Part shown: positions 6,842-7,696 of the stretch, in pieces | Numbering within the stretch: position 1 is the first letter of the stretch | How the letters are laid out: the number at the start of each line of letters is the position of its first letter | NCBI GenBank assembly: GCA_017553965.1 | Contig: JAFZJK010000020.1 | Coordinates: 1 to 7,696 of the forward strand | DNA from: Lachnospiraceae bacterium | GTDB taxonomy: Bacteria; Bacillota_A; Clostridia; Lachnospirales; Lachnospiraceae | DNA length: 7,696 bases | Direction of reading: 5' to 3' | Translations under genes and position numbers: made by a program | The notes under the pieces: generated by a model | Told to the model about the DNA's origin: nothing | The model's database searches: none | What the model saw: the letters and a program-made list of their open reading frames with translations, nothing else

Positions 6842-6965
6842 ATATCTTCCAAACCAAGGCTTCCCCTCGAGAGGGTAGATCACATCCACGAAGTGGTGTG
6901 ATGCCCGTCTGGCGAAGACAAGCTGTCAACGAAGTTGACTGATGAGGTGTCATATCTTCCTAACC
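6842..6965. repeat. Near-perfect 14-base direct repeats (probable target-site duplication) around a hairpin element
   Basis: ATATCTTCCAAACC at 6842-6855 is repeated as ATATCTTCCTAACC at 6952-6965, 13 of 14 identical, with nine identical bases in a row. The right copy lies in the last codons of addB and the left copy just upstream of addA. They bracket about 96 bases made almost entirely of hairpins. This is the footprint expected of an inserted miniature element. If one copy and the insert are removed, the addB frame runs on to end at TAG instead of TGA with no change to the protein (details under findings). Confidence 0.72.
6856..6951 (-). mobile_element. Miniature hairpin-array element in the addB-addA junction (non-coding, MITE or REP-like)
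   Basis: Four short hairpins follow each other: CCCT/AGGG around CGAG (6864-6875); ATCACA-T-CCAC with GTGGTGTGAT around GAA (6879-6902, 10 bp with one bulged T); GTCT/AGAC (6907-6919); and perfect GTCAAC/GTTGAC around GAA (6925-6939). On the addBA transcript strand the second and fourth have a TTC centre closed by C-G, giving CTTCG, a stable RNA loop type. There is no protein of any length and no transposase, so any movement would need an enzyme from elsewhere. End motifs AAGGCTTCCCC and GATGAGGTGTC resemble dispersed repeats that I remember from gut Firmicutes, unchecked. The addB stop TGA (6950-6952) is partly made by the element. It may reduce or modulate read-through into addA. No U-tract follows any of the hairpins, so strong termination is unlikely. 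Confidence 0.68.
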
Positions 6966-7696
6966 CTGTCTCCAAGTTTCCTGTCAAAACCGCACACATT
7001 GATATACGCGCAGTATTTGCAGGGACCCGAACCCTTGTATTCGTATGGATCGATATCGACCCTTCCCGAAAGGATATCTTCCGCGATTTTTTCTGCTTTC
7101 TTGTTTGCTATGTTCTGTATATCTTGGAAATCCTCTTTTGGGATAACCCACTTTTCGGAGTTCGAACTAATACTTAAGTCCTTGTTACATTCATATTTTA
7201 TGATATCCGATTTTTCGGGAAGCCTGCTTCCGTCTTCACTTATTAGTGTTCTGTCATGAAGCCCTATTATACCATCTTCATTTACGGTAAGGCCGTCCAG
7301 CTTTAGGCTTCTTATCCTCTTTTTCTCTAATTCGGTCTCATTTTCCTCCGCATCGAGCACCGGGTCATCGATATGATAATAATACATTCCGGCAGGCTCG
7401 GGGTCCTCTCCCTGTTCCTTTAACAGAGCTACCGCCTCAGTCATATATATGGCCAGTTGTAGCTGCAACCCGGCTTTAACCAGCTCCAGATCAAATACTG
7501 TTTTCCCAGTCTTATAGTCTACGACTCTTACATCGGTCTTACCCTTCTTTTTTACTATATCGAGTCTGTCTATAACACCGCTCAGGCTCATAAGTGTGTT
7601 TTCATGCTTAAAGCCCTGCTCAACATACCCCACATCAAACTCGCCCATGGCTATCTGACGGGTCACTATATCAATTGTCCTGTCTACAACTCTTAA
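6950..7696 (-). CDS. addB: ATP-dependent helicase/nuclease subunit B (AddB), C-terminal part, cut by the right window edge
   Basis: AddB pairs with AddA. Its inactivated helicase fold recognises Chi and its C-terminal nuclease cuts the other strand. The frame is open from the window edge through 248 residues to TGA at 6950-6952; the GTG at 7666 is internal, not a start. Visible nuclease residues, numbered from the window edge, are SGVIDRLD (39-46, Asp43), VVDYKTGK (58-65, Asp60 and Lys62) and GLQLQLAIYM (76-85). The C-terminal iron-sulphur motif is CKYCAYINVC (226-235), a C-x2-C-x5-C that supplies three of the four [4Fe-4S] ligands known in AddB. The fourth lies upstream, outside the window. 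The iron-sulphur cysteines distinguish AddB from AddA. The protein ends DRVRKI. The gene ends at the edge of an inserted hairpin element, and the last codons lie in the proposed duplicated target site. Confidence 0.95.
   Translation of the reverse strand, partial: LRVVDRTIDIVTRQIAMGEFDVGYVEQGFKHENTLMSLSGVIDRLDIVKKKGKTDVRVVDYKTGKTVFDLELVKAGLQLQLAIYMTEAVALLKEQGEDPEPAGMYYYHIDDPVLDAEENETELEKKRIRSLKLDGLTVNEDGIIGLHDRTLISEDGSRLPEKSDIIKYECNKDLSISSNSEKWVIPKEDFQDIQNIANKKAEKIAEDILSGRVDIDPYEYKGSGPCKYCAYINVCGFDRKLGDRVRKI

Noticed and set aside
6856..6951. CRISPR array or riboswitch in the addB-addA gap
   Set aside because: The hairpins have different sequences and no regular repeat-spacer period, and no conserved aptamer core is apparent.
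6414..7259. Plus-strand open frames opposite the addA start and addB end
   Set aside because: They are shadows of addA and addB; the ones starting near 6935 also begin inside the hairpin element and lack a convincing ribosome binding site.

Overview
All seven genes in this window lie on the minus strand and read from the right edge to the left. The likely source is a motile, low-to-moderate GC member of the Firmicutes, most probably a Lachnospiraceae-type Clostridium relative (Roseburia, Butyrivibrio or Eubacterium-like). This rests on the AddAB (not RecBCD) recombination enzymes, the Gram-positive flgM-flgN-flgK order, strong GGAGG-type ribosome binding sites, a SigD-type flagellar promoter and small intergenic hairpin repeats that I remember (unchecked) from gut Firmicutes. 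The genus is inference.

Right part (3182-7696): the 3' end of addB, then complete addA. These are the two subunits of the helicase-nuclease that resects double-strand breaks for RecA recombination. Between them sits an array of four small hairpins (6851-6951) flanked by a near-perfect 14-base direct repeat. It looks like an inserted miniature element with its target-site duplication. Removing it restores a compact addB-addA junction with a different stop codon for addB and an unchanged protein.

Middle part (1402-3171): a class I SAM-dependent methyltransferase of unknown substrate follows addA after 10 bases, and its ribosome binding site overlaps the addA stop codon. Then comes hslO (Hsp33, a redox-switched chaperone). 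These four genes are probably co-transcribed as a DNA-repair and stress group. No terminator is evident after hslO.

Left part (1-1380): a late flagellar operon, flgM (anti-sigma factor), flgN (export chaperone) and flgK (hook-filament junction protein, cut by the window edge). A good SigD/sigma-28 promoter lies directly in front of flgM, so FlgM would be made under the control of the sigma factor it inhibits. A second hairpin-rich block (992-1052) fills the flgM-flgN gap and contains the flgM stop codon in one of its stems.

No gene-free stretch exceeds 300 bases. The window is mostly ordinary core genome. The most interesting parts are the two intergenic hairpin blocks; I see no convincing new defence, mobile or RNA-guided system.
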